A stretch of DNA of 64,000 bases from Andreesenia angusta (lineage in GTDB: Bacteria; Bacillota; Clostridia; Tissierellales; Gottschalkiaceae). Shown piece by piece: positions 37,109 through 48,313 of this stretch. Made by a program: the position numbers and the translations under genes. Within the stretch, counting starts at the first letter, position 1. Each line of letters opens with the position of its first letter. The notes below the pieces were generated by a model. The model worked only from the letters and a program-made list of their open reading frames with translations, had not been told where the DNA came from and did not search any database. The DNA is taken from the NCBI RefSeq assembly GCF_001855385.1, contig NZ_MKIE01000001.1, positions 397,448 through 461,447 on the forward strand, given 5' to 3'.

Positions 37109-39115
37109 CTACTCTCTTATCTTGAATATATCCATCTCTTCTATAAGCTTTTCTGAAAGTTCGTTCAGGGAATCTGCCGCCCTGGACACCTCGTCGTTTG
37201 CAAGCGACTGCTGCTCTACCGAAGCTGTAACTTCCTCAGAGGCTGCGGCTGTCTCCTGGGACACTGAAGATATGTTCTCCATTGCAGATACAACTGCTTC
37301 CTTGTCTCTGTTCATGTCCTCTATAGATCGACCCATCTCCTCTAGCTTTATGCTTATGTCCTCTATCAGTTCTGAAATAGTGTCAAACGAATGACCCACC
37401 TTGTCTACGGCCCCGTTTTGCTCGACATTTATAGCTTTAACCTCTTCCATAGCCTTTACAGTCTCGCCGCTCTTGCCCTGCACCGCCAGGATGATGTCTT
37501 TTATATCGTTTGAAGACGACTTCGACTCCTCTGCAAGCTTCCTTATCTCCTCTGCCACGACTGCAAATCCTTTCCCAGCCTCGCCTGCCCTGGCTGCCTC
37601 TATAGAAGCGTTCAGCGCAAGCAGATTCGTCTGCTCTGCAATCGAGTCTATAGCCGCTAGGATATCCCCTACCCTCGCTATGTCAGAGTCCAGCTCTATT
37701 ATCTCGTTTTCTATCTGATTTGTGCTTCTGTTGTTCTGCTCTGTCTTCTTTCTGAGCTCTGAGACCACTTCCGTGCTCTCTCTATTTGTGCTGTTTATGC
37801 TCTCTACAGAGGCAAGCGTGTTTTCGGAATTAGAGCGAAGCTCCTCTAGTTTCATAGACAGCTCCGTTACAAGAGAAACTCCTCTCTCTGTGTCAGAGGC
37901 CTGCTCTGAAGCTCCATGCGCTATCTCCTCAACCGTCCTGCTGATCTCATCCGAAGATATGTTTGTAGCCTCTGCCGACTTGGCCAGCGCATGCGAAGAG
38001 CTTGAGACTTCCTTTGAAACAGACTTTATATCCGATATCAGCGCACTCAGCTTTTCTGTCATGACGTTGAAGCTCTCCGCCAACTCTCCAAGTTCGTCGT
38101 TGCTCTTTATCTCGATTTTCTCTGTAAAATCACCCTCGGCCATCTGCTTTACACCTGCCAAGAGTTTCTTTATGATTCTTATAAAGCTGTTTGAGAACAG
38201 CATAGATATCACCACTCCAAGTGCCGCTATCACAAGACCAGCCACAAGTATTGTCACTGCCATCTTGTTTATATCCTGCGCTATCTCCCCTGTTGGAATT
38301 ATAGTTACAAGCTTCCAGTCTGCACCCTTTAGTCTCGTTATAAACTTAAGCTGCTCCTGCGACTCTCCCTCTGGATTTACATAGACATCTCTAAACACCT
38401 TGAAGTCTTCTTCCATGTCTATAAAGCTCTCTCTCCCTACAAACTCCGTTCCGAACTCCTGCTCCATCTTTGTGCCGACTATTACTCCGTTTCTGTCTAC
38501 AAGTATCGGGAAACCTGTGTCCCCTATATTTATGCTTGAAAACTCTGCGTTTATGTCCTCTAAAGGTATATCAACCCCAACTACACCTACTAACTCTTCC
38601 CCTCTCATAATAGGTACTCCTACTGTTAAGAGCTGTTTGCCTGAACCTTCGTATAAGTCTGATATGTAAGTTTTTTTCTCCGACAATACCTTCTTAAACC
38701 ACTCTTGGTCTTTTACATTTACATTTCCCACTTTGCCGCTTTTTTCTATGATGTCCATATTGCCTTGCAGATCAGCCAAGACTGCGTTCTGTGTCTTGAA
38801 ACTGCTTAAAAAGCCCTTAATTCCTGATATGGCAGCCTCTCTTCGCTCTGGACTTCCATCCAAGTTGTAGTCCTTTATGGCCTGCATCTCTGAAAGCGCC
38901 TCTGTCTTCTCTACGTAGTAGCTCAGGTACTGATCTAGCGACCTTGTGAGTTCGTTCCCAAGCGCCAGGCCAAACTTTTCATACTGGCCGTTCAGGCTGT
39001 CTTCTGAGGAATTGCTTGCTATAATTCCAAGCGCTAGCGACGGCAGGATCACTAGAAGTATCATTATCCCCAAGAGTTTTGCCTTGATTGAAATCTTTTT
39101 TGATCTTTTTCTCAA
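37109..39115 (-). CDS. Methyl-accepting chemotaxis protein, double-Cache type
   Basis: A 668-residue receptor: N-terminal helix (about 12-33), an extracytoplasmic double-Cache domain of about 245 residues ([21 protein letters not shown] is Cache-like), a second helix (about 285-308), HAMP, and a signalling domain with tip [21 protein letters not shown]. The start is TTG 39115, after GGGGGAG. Cache receptors of this type often bind amino acids or other small carboxylates; the ligand is not predictable here. Confidence 0.92.
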   Translation of the reverse strand: MRKRSKKISIKAKLLGIMILLVILPSLALGIIASNSSEDSLNGQYEKFGLALGNELTRSLDQYLSYYVEKTEALSEMQAIKDYNLDGSPERREAAISGIKGFLSSFKTQNAVLADLQGNMDIIEKSGKVGNVNVKDQEWFKKVLSEKKTYISDLYEGSGKQLLTVGVPIMRGEELVGVVGVDIPLEDINAEFSSINIGDTGFPILVDRNGVIVGTKMEQEFGTEFVGRESFIDMEEDFKVFRDVYVNPEGESQEQLKFITRLKGADWKLVTIIPTGEIAQDINKMAVTILVAGLVIAALGVVISMLFSNSFIRIIKKLLAGVKQMAEGDFTEKIEIKSNDELGELAESFNVMTEKLSALISDIKSVSKEVSSSSHALAKSAEATNISSDEISRTVEEIAHGASEQASDTERGVSLVTELSMKLEELRSNSENTLASVESINSTNRESTEVVSELRKKTEQNNRSTNQIENEIIELDSDIARVGDILAAIDSIAEQTNLLALNASIEAARAGEAGKGFAVVAEEIRKLAEESKSSSNDIKDIILAVQGKSGETVKAMEEVKAINVEQNGAVDKVGHSFDTISELIEDISIKLEEMGRSIEDMNRDKEAVVSAMENISSVSQETAAASEEVTASVEQQSLANDEVSRAADSLNELSEKLIEEMDIFKIRE

Positions 39116-39264
39116 TAAATTCTCCCCCTCAAATAATTATATTTTAATGTCAACACAACCACAATATTATCAAATTTTTAATATTTAGTAAATAGCCATG
39201 GCTCATAACCTGATTCCATTGTCTCGCTCAAAGTGGTAGTATATTAATAAAAGGGAGTGATTTT

Positions 39265-40569
39265 TTGTACAGTGAAATTTCAAAACTAATAGTCTACAAG
39301 GATATAAGCAACGACAGCGTCATTTCAGGGCTTTCAGAGATATTCAGAAAGTTCGAGGGCAAGAACTTCAACAGCGAGCAGCTTGTCTCGGATATATACT
39401 CGCAGATTCACAGACTGCTTGAGATATCCACAGAGTACGGCTTCGACGACAACCTGTGGCAGAGCTACCTTGCCTTTATGATTGCAACTACCGAGACGCC
39501 TTTCAGCATGGTCTGTGAGCTGAACGGAGCAAGCGAAGGGTCTGTAAACAGCCTTGCAAAGCACGACTTCAAGCTCTTTAAAAAGCTCTTCAACTACGAC
39601 TTCTCTGATATAGAGTATGCGCTCTCCATAGACTGCTTCTCCACAATATGCAGCTACAAAGCTGTGAAAAAGGACAGCAGGAAGTACAACGAGTCTGTAA
39701 GCGTAAAAGTCAAAAACCTGAGAGATGCCATAAGAGATGCTAGTGATGAAGACGAGATCTTTCTGGCTGTCACAGAGTTCTACAGGCAATACGGCGTGGG
39801 AACCCTGGGACTGAACAAGGCTTTCCGTCTGAAAGAGGGCTCCTCAGAGCTTGAGCCTATAAGCAATACACAGGAAGTCTATCTTGACGACCTTATAGGC
39901 TACGAAATCCAGAAGAAGACTCTAGTGGAGAATACCGAGGCTTTTGTCTCTGGCAGAAAGGCCAACAATGTGCTTCTTTTCGGGGACAGCGGAACAGGTA
40001 AGTCCACTAGCATAAAGGCCATACTGAACGAGTACTACGACCAGGGGCTCAGAATCATAGAGATTTACAAGCACCAGTTTAAACACCTTTCAAATATAAT
40101 AGCCAGCGTAAAGAACAGAAACTACAGATTTATAATCTACATGGATGATCTGTCCTTCGAGGACTTCGAGATAGAGTACAAATACCTTAAAGCTGTGATC
40201 GAAGGCGGGCTCGAGATAACGCCTGAAAACATACTCATATACGCCACTTCCAACAGAAGGCATCTTATAAAGGAAAACTGGTCAGACAGGGAGGACGTGG
40301 TCACACAAGGCGGCCTTCATCAGTCCGACTCCATGGAAGAGAAGCTTTCGCTTGTGAACCGCTTTGGAATCACCATAAACTACTCCAAGCCTTCACGATC
40401 TGAATACCTCGAGATAGTGAGAAAGCTTGCAGAAAAGCATCCTGAAATAGCCATGTCTGAAGACGAGCTTGCGGCCGAGGCCAATAAGTGGGAGCTTTGG
40501 CATGGAGGGATCTCCGGAAGAACTGCACAGCAGTTTATAAACTACCTCTTGGGGAAAGCTTCTGAATAA
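39265..40569 (+). CDS. DUF815 family AAA-type ATPase
   Basis: A 434-residue P-loop protein. Walker A is [10 protein letters not shown] near residue 240, Walker B is [12 protein letters not shown], and sensor-like YATSNRRHL follows. The N-terminal half is helical and unrecognised. DUF815 proteins are widespread in Clostridia without a proven role. The start is TTG 39265, preceded by AAGGGAGTGA. Single-gene unit. Confidence 0.88.
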   Translation: MYSEISKLIVYKDISNDSVISGLSEIFRKFEGKNFNSEQLVSDIYSQIHRLLEISTEYGFDDNLWQSYLAFMIATTETPFSMVCELNGASEGSVNSLAKHDFKLFKKLFNYDFSDIEYALSIDCFSTICSYKAVKKDSRKYNESVSVKVKNLRDAIRDASDEDEIFLAVTEFYRQYGVGTLGLNKAFRLKEGSSELEPISNTQEVYLDDLIGYEIQKKTLVENTEAFVSGRKANNVLLFGDSGTGKSTSIKAILNEYYDQGLRIIEIYKHQFKHLSNIIASVKNRNYRFIIYMDDLSFEDFEIEYKYLKAVIEGGLEITPENILIYATSNRRHLIKENWSDREDVVTQGGLHQSDSMEEKLSLVNRFGITINYSKPSRSEYLEIVRKLAEKHPEIAMSEDELAAEANKWELWHGGISGRTAQQFINYLLGKASE

Positions 40570-40591
40570 TTTTCATAAAAATATATGCGTA

Positions 40592-40626
40592 AAAAAGAGA
40601 TGCCTTTTAAAGAGGCATCTCTTTTT
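40592..40626. terminator. Bidirectional intrinsic terminator
   Basis: AAAAAGAGATGCCT / AGGCATCTCTTTTT stem, between the DUF815 gene and convergent adeC. Confidence 0.9.
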
Positions 40627-40638
40627 GACTTCTAAAGT

Positions 40639-42456
40639 CTACTTTACTGGCTCTACAGAGGGAAGCACTCTGTAGTTTTCCACATCTACTACTCCCTTGT
40701 CTGTTATCTTCCACTTAGGGCTTGTCGCAAGCGACAGGAACGCCAAATGCATAAACGGCGCAGGCACATCGCATCCAAGCTCTTTCTTGACTATGTCGTG
40801 AAGCTCTATAGTCTTGTCTACAAGCTCTGGACCTGTAAGCTCGTCTGTCATAAGTCCGCATATCCTAAGCGGCATGTCGGCTATAACTTCTCCGCCTTTT
40901 GCTACTGCAACTCCACCCTGCATCTCTATTACACGGTTTACAGCCAAGGCCATGTCCTCGTAGTTTGTTCCTATAACTATCAGATTGTGGGTGTCGTGCG
41001 AAACAGTCTCTGCGAAAGCGCCCTCTTCTATATTGAATCCCTTTATGAAGGACTTTCCTATGTCAGCCTGTCCATGTCTTCCAACCACCGCGACAGGAAG
41101 TAGATCCTCCTCGTTCGACTGCACAAAGCCGTCCACCACAGGAAGCTTCACTCTGTACTTCTCTGACAGGTTTTGAAGCACTATAAGCCCAACGCAGTTC
41201 GCCATCACCTCGTCTTCGTCTGAAGCTATCTTTAAGTCGTCTGGAGATATCTTGTCTCTTAAAACTGTATGCTTTACTTCTTCAGGGTAAGTGTAAGACT
41301 GCAGGTCTATAAGCAGCTCTCCGTTTTCAGCCACATGCTCGCCCTTTAGGTATACGCTTGTGACGTTCATATCTGAGAGCTCCCCGCTTATCACGTTTAT
41401 GTCGGCATACTTTCCTGGAGCCAGTATCCCTATCTCGCTTAGCCCGTTCCAAGTAGAGGCGTTTATAGTCGCCATCTGTATAGCTTCAGCAGGCTCTACC
41501 CCTTCGGCTATAGTCCTTCTTATTATGTCGTTCATATGGCCTTTCTTTATGATGTCCTCCGCCAGCATGTCATCCGTTGCAAGAAGCGCCCTTCTAGAGT
41601 CCATCTTTTCTTCTGTTATGGCCCTTATGCACTCCGGCATATTGCTCTGGGTGGAACCCTCTCTCATCAGCACGTGAACACCATATCTCAGCTTTTCAAC
41701 GCACTCCTCTTTAGAAGTAGTCTCATGGCAGGATATGTCTGTTCCGCCGCATATTATATGCGAAGCCAGTTCCGCTCCGAATATCTCTGCCGCGTTTCCA
41801 TCCACTTTCATGCCCTTAGATCTCGCATAGACTGTGGAAGCTATGGTGTCCTTCACGACGTCGTACTTGTTGTCGTATACAAACTTCATGCCTGTAACTC
41901 CCTGTATCTCCCCTATCCCAGTCACCTTAGGGTATTCCAGCATCTCCGGTATATCCCTAGAGTCCAGATTCCTTCCAGCTGTCTCAAGCCCAGGGCAGTC
42001 CGGCGTCAGTGCAGGCACTCTCAGATACACGTGGTGCGGCAGTGTTGCGCACTCCTCCGCCATAGCCTTTATGGCAGTCTTTCCGAACACGTTTCCAACC
42101 TCGTGCGGGTCTGAAATAAGGCATGTAGTTCCCGTAGGGAGCGAAAGCCTTGTAAACTCCGTAGCTGTAAGCATGGCCGACTCGAAGTGCATATGCGAGT
42201 CTATAAAGCCCGGGGTTATATGTTTTCCGCTTACGTCTACAACCTCTGTACTCTCGCCTATCAGCTTCGAGCAGTCCCCAACCATAAGTATATACTCACC
42301 TGATATGGCCACATCGGCCTCGTATATCTCTCTGGTGATCACGTTTACAACTTTTCCTCCCTTGAGCACCTTGTCTGCAAACACCCTGTCCGACATAAGC
42401 GCATCTACACATCCAAGTCTGTCTGCTACAAGCTTCAGTTCTTTTGTATCTATCAT
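40639..42456 (-). CDS. adeC: Adenine deaminase
   Basis: A 605-residue amidohydrolase that deaminates adenine to hypoxanthine (ade family). Visible motifs: DSHMHFESAML, SDPHEVGNV, the glutamate of GIGEIQGV, LATDDMLAEDI and HDTHNLIVIG near the C-terminus. The ATG at 42456 follows GGAGGAATAAAG. It is the last gene of a unit with GerW and DUF2953. Together with the permease and the deaminase at 46021 it suggests active purine use. Confidence 0.95.
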   Translation of the reverse strand: MIDTKELKLVADRLGCVDALMSDRVFADKVLKGGKVVNVITREIYEADVAISGEYILMVGDCSKLIGESTEVVDVSGKHITPGFIDSHMHFESAMLTATEFTRLSLPTGTTCLISDPHEVGNVFGKTAIKAMAEECATLPHHVYLRVPALTPDCPGLETAGRNLDSRDIPEMLEYPKVTGIGEIQGVTGMKFVYDNKYDVVKDTIASTVYARSKGMKVDGNAAEIFGAELASHIICGGTDISCHETTSKEECVEKLRYGVHVLMREGSTQSNMPECIRAITEEKMDSRRALLATDDMLAEDIIKKGHMNDIIRRTIAEGVEPAEAIQMATINASTWNGLSEIGILAPGKYADINVISGELSDMNVTSVYLKGEHVAENGELLIDLQSYTYPEEVKHTVLRDKISPDDLKIASDEDEVMANCVGLIVLQNLSEKYRVKLPVVDGFVQSNEEDLLPVAVVGRHGQADIGKSFIKGFNIEEGAFAETVSHDTHNLIVIGTNYEDMALAVNRVIEMQGGVAVAKGGEVIADMPLRICGLMTDELTGPELVDKTIELHDIVKKELGCDVPAPFMHLAFLSLATSPKWKITDKGVVDVENYRVLPSVEPVK

Positions 42457-42503
42457 CTTTATTCCTCCACCTATGAATTTATATTTTATCTTCACTTTCA
42501 AGT

Positions 42504-42890
42504 TTACTCGGATTCAGACTCAGCTTTTGACTCTTTTTCACTCTTTATATTTATCTGGGACAATATGTCCGGCACCTTCTCCATCAGCTTCTCAAGGTTG
42601 GCCTTACCTTTTACAGGCATCATGGTCACCTCTCCCTTGTTTATGACTAGCACAGAGTCTGGACTGATCTTCGCTCCTGCTCCAAGTCCTGAGCCTGATC
42701 CTTCTTCAGACTTCTCCGGATCCTTTCCAGATCCTCCCCCCATTCCGCATCCAAATGAAACAGTTATAAGCGGCACTATAGTGACTTCCCCGATAGTCAT
42801 AGGCTCTCCTACAACCGTCTCGGTCTTTAAAAACTTTTCAAGCTGCGTAAAAAGCGTCTCCATATTCTGTCCTATAGATGATCTTTCCAT
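42504..42890 (-). CDS. GerW/YtfJ family sporulation protein
   Basis: A 128-residue protein with the YtfJ core: VVGEPMTIGEVTIVPLITVSFG, followed by a glycine-rich stretch and SPDSVLVINKGEVTMMPV. In Bacillus the homolog is made in the forespore and is needed for normal germination. Its presence points to a spore-forming lineage. It lies 39 nt downstream of DUF2953, the same pairing as ytfI-ytfJ in Bacillus. Confidence 0.9.
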   Translation of the reverse strand: MERSSIGQNMETLFTQLEKFLKTETVVGEPMTIGEVTIVPLITVSFGCGMGGGSGKDPEKSEEGSGSGLGAGAKISPDSVLVINKGEVTMMPVKGKANLEKLMEKVPDILSQINIKSEKESKAESESE

Positions 42891-42929
42891 TTTGAATTCC
42901 TCCTCAGTGTATTAATTCCTATTTCCCAA

Positions 42930-43574
42930 CTACTTCCCATTTGCGAATACAAGCTTTCTGACAGGCTTTTTCAACACAGTCGATATGGCCAGCAAAGCCA
43001 GCCTTCCTAGGCTGAATCTGCCATAGAACTCCGCTTGAACATCCACCGATTCGCCTGTAAATTCAGGATAGAGCCTTATATCTGCACTTTTGAAAACTGA
43101 CTCTGCTATAGCCACTAGTCCAGACACCATGCCTGTCATAGCCGGGTCCTCGAATCCATATCTTCCGTGGATTCCAATGTAGTCTGGCCCTAGCGCCTTG
43201 TGCAGTTTGGCCAGGAGATCTTTTCCGATTTTCATCAGCTCTCTTATCTCTAAGTCTCTCTTTCCTAGATTCTTTTTTTCTTTCTTTTTCTTTCTCTTGG
43301 ACTCTTTTATCTCCAGCTCTTTATCTCCCAATACCCCGGACGATACAGTCCTTTTGAACAAGAAAAGCTCATAACGCTTTTCCTCTTTTATCGAGATGCC
43401 GATGCCTAGAAGTCCAAAAGCCCATTCAAGCTTCCCATCTCCGCTGAGGCCATCCCCATTGAAAGCTATCCGTCCTCTGTATGAAAAAGGTACAACCAAG
43501 AGCAGCATCAGTGCCGCTAGAAAAAAACCTAGAATCCAAAGCAGTGCAAGTGCGATTTTAGTCAAGACAACCAC
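42930..43574 (-). CDS. DUF2953 family protein (YtfI-like)
   Basis: A protein of about 214 residues with an N-terminal membrane helix (ALALLWILGFFLAALMLLLVV), then a Lys/Glu-rich loop and C-terminal region ending near FGRFSLGRLALLAI. The family accompanies GerW/YtfJ in Firmicutes; function unknown. GTG at 43574 is preferred (AAGGTGAT upstream); TTG at 43592 and 43565 are alternatives. Confidence 0.8.
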   Translation of the reverse strand: MVVLTKIALALLWILGFFLAALMLLLVVPFSYRGRIAFNGDGLSGDGKLEWAFGLLGIGISIKEEKRYELFLFKRTVSSGVLGDKELEIKESKRKKKKEKKNLGKRDLEIRELMKIGKDLLAKLHKALGPDYIGIHGRYGFEDPAMTGMVSGLVAIAESVFKSADIRLYPEFTGESVDVQAEFYGRFSLGRLALLAISTVLKKPVRKLVFANGK

Positions 43575-43640
43575 TCTATCACCTTCTTTCAAGCGAATAT
43601 GTTTATGTTATACCCATATGCACCCCTATCTCACATGGCT

Positions 43641-44516
43641 CTAAGCTCTTTTTTTCAGCAAGTCTATAAAGTTTCTAGAGGCCTTTGACAGGTATCGGTC
43701 CTTCAGCCATACAAGCCCAGATGTTGCAATAAAGCTGTCGTCGTCAATCTCAAAAGCTTTAATGCCATGTCCTCTGTGAACTTTCAGTATAGACTCTGGA
43801 ACTATGGTGCTCCCAAATCCGCTAGACACTAGCTCCAGCAAAGATACAATGTCAGAGCACTCGCAAATTATGTTGGCTTCAAGATGGCGTTTTGAAAACT
43901 GCTCCAGTATTCGGCTGTACAGCCCTAGCCCCTCTGTGCTTGGGATCATCAGAGGGAAGTCTTTTATCTCACTGTATGAAATTCTTTCAGAGTATATCTC
44001 TTCTGTTTCAGACGTTAAAAAATAGAATTTCTCAGGCTTGAAATGAAGTATGGAAAAATCCCTCAAGTCGACTGGAAGCCTTACGATTGCAAGCTCTATT
44101 GAACGCTCCCTGAGCAACTTGCACAGCTGACCAGACTCATTTTGCTGTATCTTGTACGTCACATCAGGATAGAGCTTCTGGAACTCTCTAAGTACTCCTG
44201 AAAGCTTGTGATATGAAAGTGTATTTACTCCTACAAGAAGCTTACCTTTCATTCCACCGCCTATTTCCTTCACTTGGGCGCTTGACTCCTCCATAAGCTC
44301 CGATATCTTCAAGGCATTTTCGTAGAGGGCCTTTCCCGCCTCTGTAAGTTCAAGGTACTTTCCCTCTCTGCTGACTAGCTTTACTCCCAGTTCAGACTCC
44401 ATAAGCCCCAACTGCTGGCTCAGCGGAGGCTGTGTCATATTGAGCTTTTTGGCCGCCGCTGTTATCTGCCTTTCTTCAGCGATGGCAATGAAGTATTTTA
44501 GCTGCCTTATGTCCAT
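43641..44516 (-). CDS. LysR family transcriptional regulator
   Basis: A protein of about 291 residues. The N-terminal winged helix reads MDIRQLKYFIAIAEERQITAAAKKLNMTQPPLSQQLGLME, in pieces typical of the CynR/CatM-like subgroup; the rest is a substrate-binding-like effector domain. AGAGGTGA precedes two adjacent ATGs (44519, 44516). It is divergent from the MATE gene, which it may control. Confidence 0.9.
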   Translation of the reverse strand: MDIRQLKYFIAIAEERQITAAAKKLNMTQPPLSQQLGLMESELGVKLVSREGKYLELTEAGKALYENALKISELMEESSAQVKEIGGGMKGKLLVGVNTLSYHKLSGVLREFQKLYPDVTYKIQQNESGQLCKLLRERSIELAIVRLPVDLRDFSILHFKPEKFYFLTSETEEIYSERISYSEIKDFPLMIPSTEGLGLYSRILEQFSKRHLEANIICECSDIVSLLELVSSGFGSTIVPESILKVHRGHGIKAFEIDDDSFIATSGLVWLKDRYLSKASRNFIDLLKKRA

Positions 44517-44654
44517 CATATTCACCTCTCTATGTATATGTAAATCATATGGATTATCAATATAATCAATATTTTTAGTATATATAAGTATATGCTATCA
44601 TAAGTTAAAGCTCAAGTTTGCGCTTATAATTTCAGTGACGAGGAGGATCAAAAA

Positions 44655-45989
44655 ATGACGATGGATATGAGAGTTGGAAATTCCACAAAGCTAATGCTTA
44701 AATTCACTTTTCCCATGCTTGTCGGCAATATTTTTCAACAGATATACAGCATGGTAGACTCTATTGTAGTCGGCAAGTTCGTAGGCAAAAATGCTCTTGC
44801 TGCCGTTGGGTCATCTTTTGCCCTTGTCAACTTTGCCACTTTGGTGATTATAGGGCTGTGCATGGGGAGTTCTGTGGTCATATCACAGTATCTCGGAGCT
44901 GAAGACTATAGGTCGCTGAAAAAATCTATTTCTACAGCTTTTGTGTTCATACTCGGGATATCCATAGCTCTGTCAGTCGGAGCCTTTGTATTTTCAGAGC
45001 CACTTCTAGTGCTCATTAAAACACCTCCGGAAATACTGAAGAACTCTGTGGACTACATTCGAATCGTATTTGCCGGATTGATATTTATATCGCTTTACAA
45101 CTTGTCTTCAGCTGTTTTGAGAGCTATCGGCGACTCTGTAACACCCCTATATTTTCTTGTAGTCGCTTCTGTAGTCAATATAGTGCTCGATATAGTATTC
45201 GTCGTAAAGTTTAACATGGGTGTGTCTGGAGTTGCATTTGCAACTGTAATATCACAGGCGATCGCTTCAATTTTGAGTCTGGTGTATGCCTTCTCAAAAG
45301 TTCCGGTGCTGAAGATGGATTCAGAGGACATGGTCTTTTGCAGAAAGCTATTCCCGACTATAGCAAAGTACAGCTTGTTAGCGTCCATACAGCAGTCCAT
45401 TGTAGCAATAGGAATCGTGGCTGTCCAAGGGCTTGTAAATACCTTTGGGGCCAATGTAATGGCCGCTTTTACAGCTGCTGTAAAGATCGACGCCTTAGCA
45501 TACCTCCCTGTCCAAGATTTTGGAAATGCCTTTTCCACTTATGTGGCCCAAAACGTGGGCGGTGGAAAAGTTGAGCGCTTGAGAGAAGGAGTGCGCTCAG
45601 CGGTGAAGATAATCATTGTGTTCTGCATAGTCGCATCTGTTCTTATAATCGGGCTTTCAGAGCATTTTATGAAGATGTTCGTTCACCCCAGCGAGGTCGA
45701 AGTTATAGAGCTTGGAACTCAGTATATATCTATCGTTGGCTTGTTCTACACATTGATAGGATTTCTGTTTATGTTCTATGGATTTTTCAGAGGTGCAGGC
45801 AGCTTGAATATGTCTATCGTACTGACCGTCATATCGCTAGGAACCAGAGTTCTGATGGCCTATACGCTGTCTTCCATTCCGTCTGTCGGAGAGAAAGGAA
45901 TCTGGTGGTCTATCCCTATTGGATGGGCTCTAGCAGATATAATAGGTTTCCTAGCCTATAAGCGTGGCCGCTGGGAGCGCACTATTTAA
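44655..45989 (+). CDS. MATE family multidrug/organic cation exporter
   Basis: A 444-residue, 12-helix antiporter. The N-terminal half starts LMLKFTFPMLVGNIFQQIYSMVDSIVVGKFVG in overlapping family-typical pieces, and the second bundle has QDFGNAFSTYVAQNVGGGK. It probably uses a Na+ or H+ gradient to export drugs or metabolites. Strong AGGAGG site; the deaminase gene follows after 31 nt without a terminator. Confidence 0.92.
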   Translation: MTMDMRVGNSTKLMLKFTFPMLVGNIFQQIYSMVDSIVVGKFVGKNALAAVGSSFALVNFATLVIIGLCMGSSVVISQYLGAEDYRSLKKSISTAFVFILGISIALSVGAFVFSEPLLVLIKTPPEILKNSVDYIRIVFAGLIFISLYNLSSAVLRAIGDSVTPLYFLVVASVVNIVLDIVFVVKFNMGVSGVAFATVISQAIASILSLVYAFSKVPVLKMDSEDMVFCRKLFPTIAKYSLLASIQQSIVAIGIVAVQGLVNTFGANVMAAFTAAVKIDALAYLPVQDFGNAFSTYVAQNVGGGKVERLREGVRSAVKIIIVFCIVASVLIIGLSEHFMKMFVHPSEVEVIELGTQYISIVGLFYTLIGFLFMFYGFFRGAGSLNMSIVLTVISLGTRVLMAYTLSSIPSVGEKGIWWSIPIGWALADIIGFLAYKRGRWERTI

Positions 45990-46020
45990 TTAAACTGATT
46001 ATTTATTAGGAGGAGATAAT

Positions 46021-46413
46021 ATGCCACAAATAGAATTTATAGAAAAAGCTGTCGAATTGGCAACAGAGAACGAGTCGTTGCATGGAGGATTGCCCTATGG
46101 GGCTGTCGTCGTAAAAGACGGCAAAATCGTTGGAATGGGTGTAAACGAAGTCGTACAGACTGGCGACCCCACTGCCCATGCGGAGATGCTGGCTATCAGA
46201 AGCGCCTGCGCAAAGCTGGATACTCCTGATCTTTCGGGATATGAGCTTTATGCCAGTGCACATCCCTGCGCCATGTGTCTAGGTGCGATATACTACTCGA
46301 ATATCAGAAGCGTGTACTACAGAGAGCCTCGCAATTCAAGCCAAGATTATGTATACGGCGAGCTAAAGCTAGACGACGACAAAAGAGCAGTCCGAATGAT
46401 CAGATTGCCATAA
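46021..46413 (+). CDS. Nucleobase deaminase, guanine deaminase-like
   Basis: A 130-residue zinc deaminase of the cytidine/deoxycytidylate superfamily. The zinc site is HAEMLAIR plus PCAMCLGAIYYSNI. The motif LPYGAVVVKDGK and the length favour guanine deaminase (GuaD) or a related nucleobase enzyme over tRNA deaminase TadA; guanine to xanthine would suit the other purine genes. GuaD of Bacillus is somewhat longer (about 156 residues), so specificity is uncertain. GGAGGAG site 5 nt before the ATG. Confidence 0.8.
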   Translation: MPQIEFIEKAVELATENESLHGGLPYGAVVVKDGKIVGMGVNEVVQTGDPTAHAEMLAIRSACAKLDTPDLSGYELYASAHPCAMCLGAIYYSNIRSVYYREPRNSSQDYVYGELKLDDDKRAVRMIRLP

Positions 46414-46422
46414 ACTAAGTGG

Positions 46423-46455
46423 AAAAAGCCCAGCAGTTCGACTGCTGGGCTTTTT
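46423..46455. terminator. Bidirectional intrinsic terminator
   Basis: Perfect stem AAAAAGCCCAGCAG / CTGCTGGGCTTTTT with TTCGA loop. Confidence 0.93.
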
Positions 46456-46480
46456 GGATTGTCGCTTTGTAGTATTCAAT

Positions 46481-48085
46481 TTAGCTGAATTTTTCAATGC
46501 TCTTGTACATATCCTGTGAAAGCTGCTTGAGCGTGCTAGACGTATTAGACAGCTCGGCCATAGAGGCTGTCTGCTGCTCTACAGAGGCAGCTGCTTCCTC
46601 AGTTCCTGCGGCATTTTCCTCGGAGATGGCCGATAGATTGGATATAAGCTCGACCAAGTCTTCTTTTTTGCTTACCATATCGGCTCCTGATCTGCTCAGT
46701 GAATCTATTATAGACATAACCTTGTCTATCGACTCAGATATTCCGGCAAACTTGACATTTGTCTCTTCCACTTGATCTACCTGATCTTCAACAAGCTTCT
46801 CCATTTCGCCTATAGTGCTTACAGAGTTTTCAGTTTTCATTGATAATTCCTCTATCACCTTCAGTATTTCTTCTGTAAAGCTGGTGGAATCCTCGGCGAG
46901 CTTCCTGATCTCGTCGGCTACAACTGCAAAGCCCTTCCCAGCTTCTCCAGCTCTGGCAGCTTCTATGGCGGCATTTAAAGCCAGTAGATTTGTCTGGTCG
47001 GCTATGTTTCTTATCATTTGACTTGCCTCCGATACAGACTTTACCCTTTCGCTAGTGTCGAGTATGACTTCATATATTTCTTTGGAAGCCCTGCTGCTCT
47101 GATCTGTCTTTTCGACCAGATGCTTCAAGATCTCAACACCTTCGTCTTTTAAGCTCCTCACTTCTATAGCTGCAGTATCCAGTTCGTCCACAAGCCTTTG
47201 GTCCTCGGCGATTATATCCCCAAGCATATTTACGCTTGCAGTGCCTTCCTCAATTTCCTTGGCTTGCTCAGTCGCTCCCTCGGCCATTTCATCCACAGCT
47301 TTTGAAACTTCCTCTGAAGCCATGTGCATTTGACTGCTGCTTTCAGCTAGAGATTCCGAAAGACTGGCAAGCTGCTTTGAATTCTGAGATACATCCTTGA
47401 CCAGCTCTTTTATACTCTCCATTATCCTCTTGACTCCTTTAGACAGTGAGCCTATTTCATCTTTTCTCTCAGTAAAGTCACTTGAGATAGTTCCCTCCAG
47501 ATCAAGCTCCTCTATAGCTCCTATCAGGTACTTTAGTGGCCTAGATATGGCTCTAGAACTTATGAGCAAAATCCCTCCAAGTATTGCCAAGTTCACCAAG
47601 AGCAGCACCAGCTGAAATGACTTGAGTATCGACACAGCTCTTTGTGAATAAGACTCTGCAGATGATACAGCCTTGTTTGTAAGCTCGAAGAACGTCTCAC
47701 TGTCTGCCAGCAGCTTTTTCTGATCTCCACTGGCTCTGCTGGCATCTATCTCTTGCTTCAGCTCTTCCCATCCTGACTTTACCGCCTCCATATCGGCTAT
47801 AAAGTTTTCGTCATGAGGAACAGGAAGCTGTAGCTCCTCGCTTCCGCTTAGCAGCCCTTCTATGTTTTTTTCAACTGCACTTATTATCTTGCTGTTGTCC
47901 TCTCCAGCGAGCTCAAGCTTTATGGCTCTCTGCGTGCCTCCTCTTACAATTCCTGCCTGGTTTACAACCCTTCCGTCTCCAGACATATTCTCTAGCTGAT
48001 AAAACACCATCGCCGTACCGGACAGTGTTGTCAATGCGAGTACAGCTAAAAATAACTTGAGTTTCGTACTGATTTTCAAATCCAT
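46481..48085 (-). CDS. Methyl-accepting chemotaxis protein with PilJ-like sensor
   Basis: A 534-residue receptor. After the first helix, the segment [20 protein letters not shown] resembles the N-Q-(A/S)-G-x-x-R box of PilJ/NarX-type helical sensors. A second helix lies at about 152-172, then HAMP and a signalling domain with tip [21 protein letters not shown]. In NarX this box binds nitrate, but that cannot be assumed here. Confidence 0.9.
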   Translation of the reverse strand: MDLKISTKLKLFLAVLALTTLSGTAMVFYQLENMSGDGRVVNQAGIVRGGTQRAIKLELAGEDNSKIISAVEKNIEGLLSGSEELQLPVPHDENFIADMEAVKSGWEELKQEIDASRASGDQKKLLADSETFFELTNKAVSSAESYSQRAVSILKSFQLVLLLVNLAILGGILLISSRAISRPLKYLIGAIEELDLEGTISSDFTERKDEIGSLSKGVKRIMESIKELVKDVSQNSKQLASLSESLAESSSQMHMASEEVSKAVDEMAEGATEQAKEIEEGTASVNMLGDIIAEDQRLVDELDTAAIEVRSLKDEGVEILKHLVEKTDQSSRASKEIYEVILDTSERVKSVSEASQMIRNIADQTNLLALNAAIEAARAGEAGKGFAVVADEIRKLAEDSTSFTEEILKVIEELSMKTENSVSTIGEMEKLVEDQVDQVEETNVKFAGISESIDKVMSIIDSLSRSGADMVSKKEDLVELISNLSAISEENAAGTEEAAASVEQQTASMAELSNTSSTLKQLSQDMYKSIEKFS

Positions 48086-48313
48086 TACCTCCCCCTGTTT
48101 GTTTTTCGGATAATTATATCATACTATTCGCATACATATACCTTATTATTTTTCATCGAAATGTAGTATTCTGAAAAAATTAAGCCTGTCGTAATTTCTC
48201 GATGAGTCGGTCTGCTTACTTTGCGCTAAATAAAATATATGACAAGCTTTTCAGCAAATCCAATCTAATATATACTATATATATCGAAATTATATATATT
48301 GGAGGGACAAAAT

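Noticed and set aside
37722-38384. Plus-strand 220-codon frame opposite a chemoreceptor.
   Set aside because: Serine/phenylalanine-rich mirror frame of a helical receptor gene; several receptors here cast the same shadow.
41834-42646. Plus-strand 270-codon frame across adeC and gerW.
   Set aside because: Antisense to two well-supported genes and without recognisable motifs.
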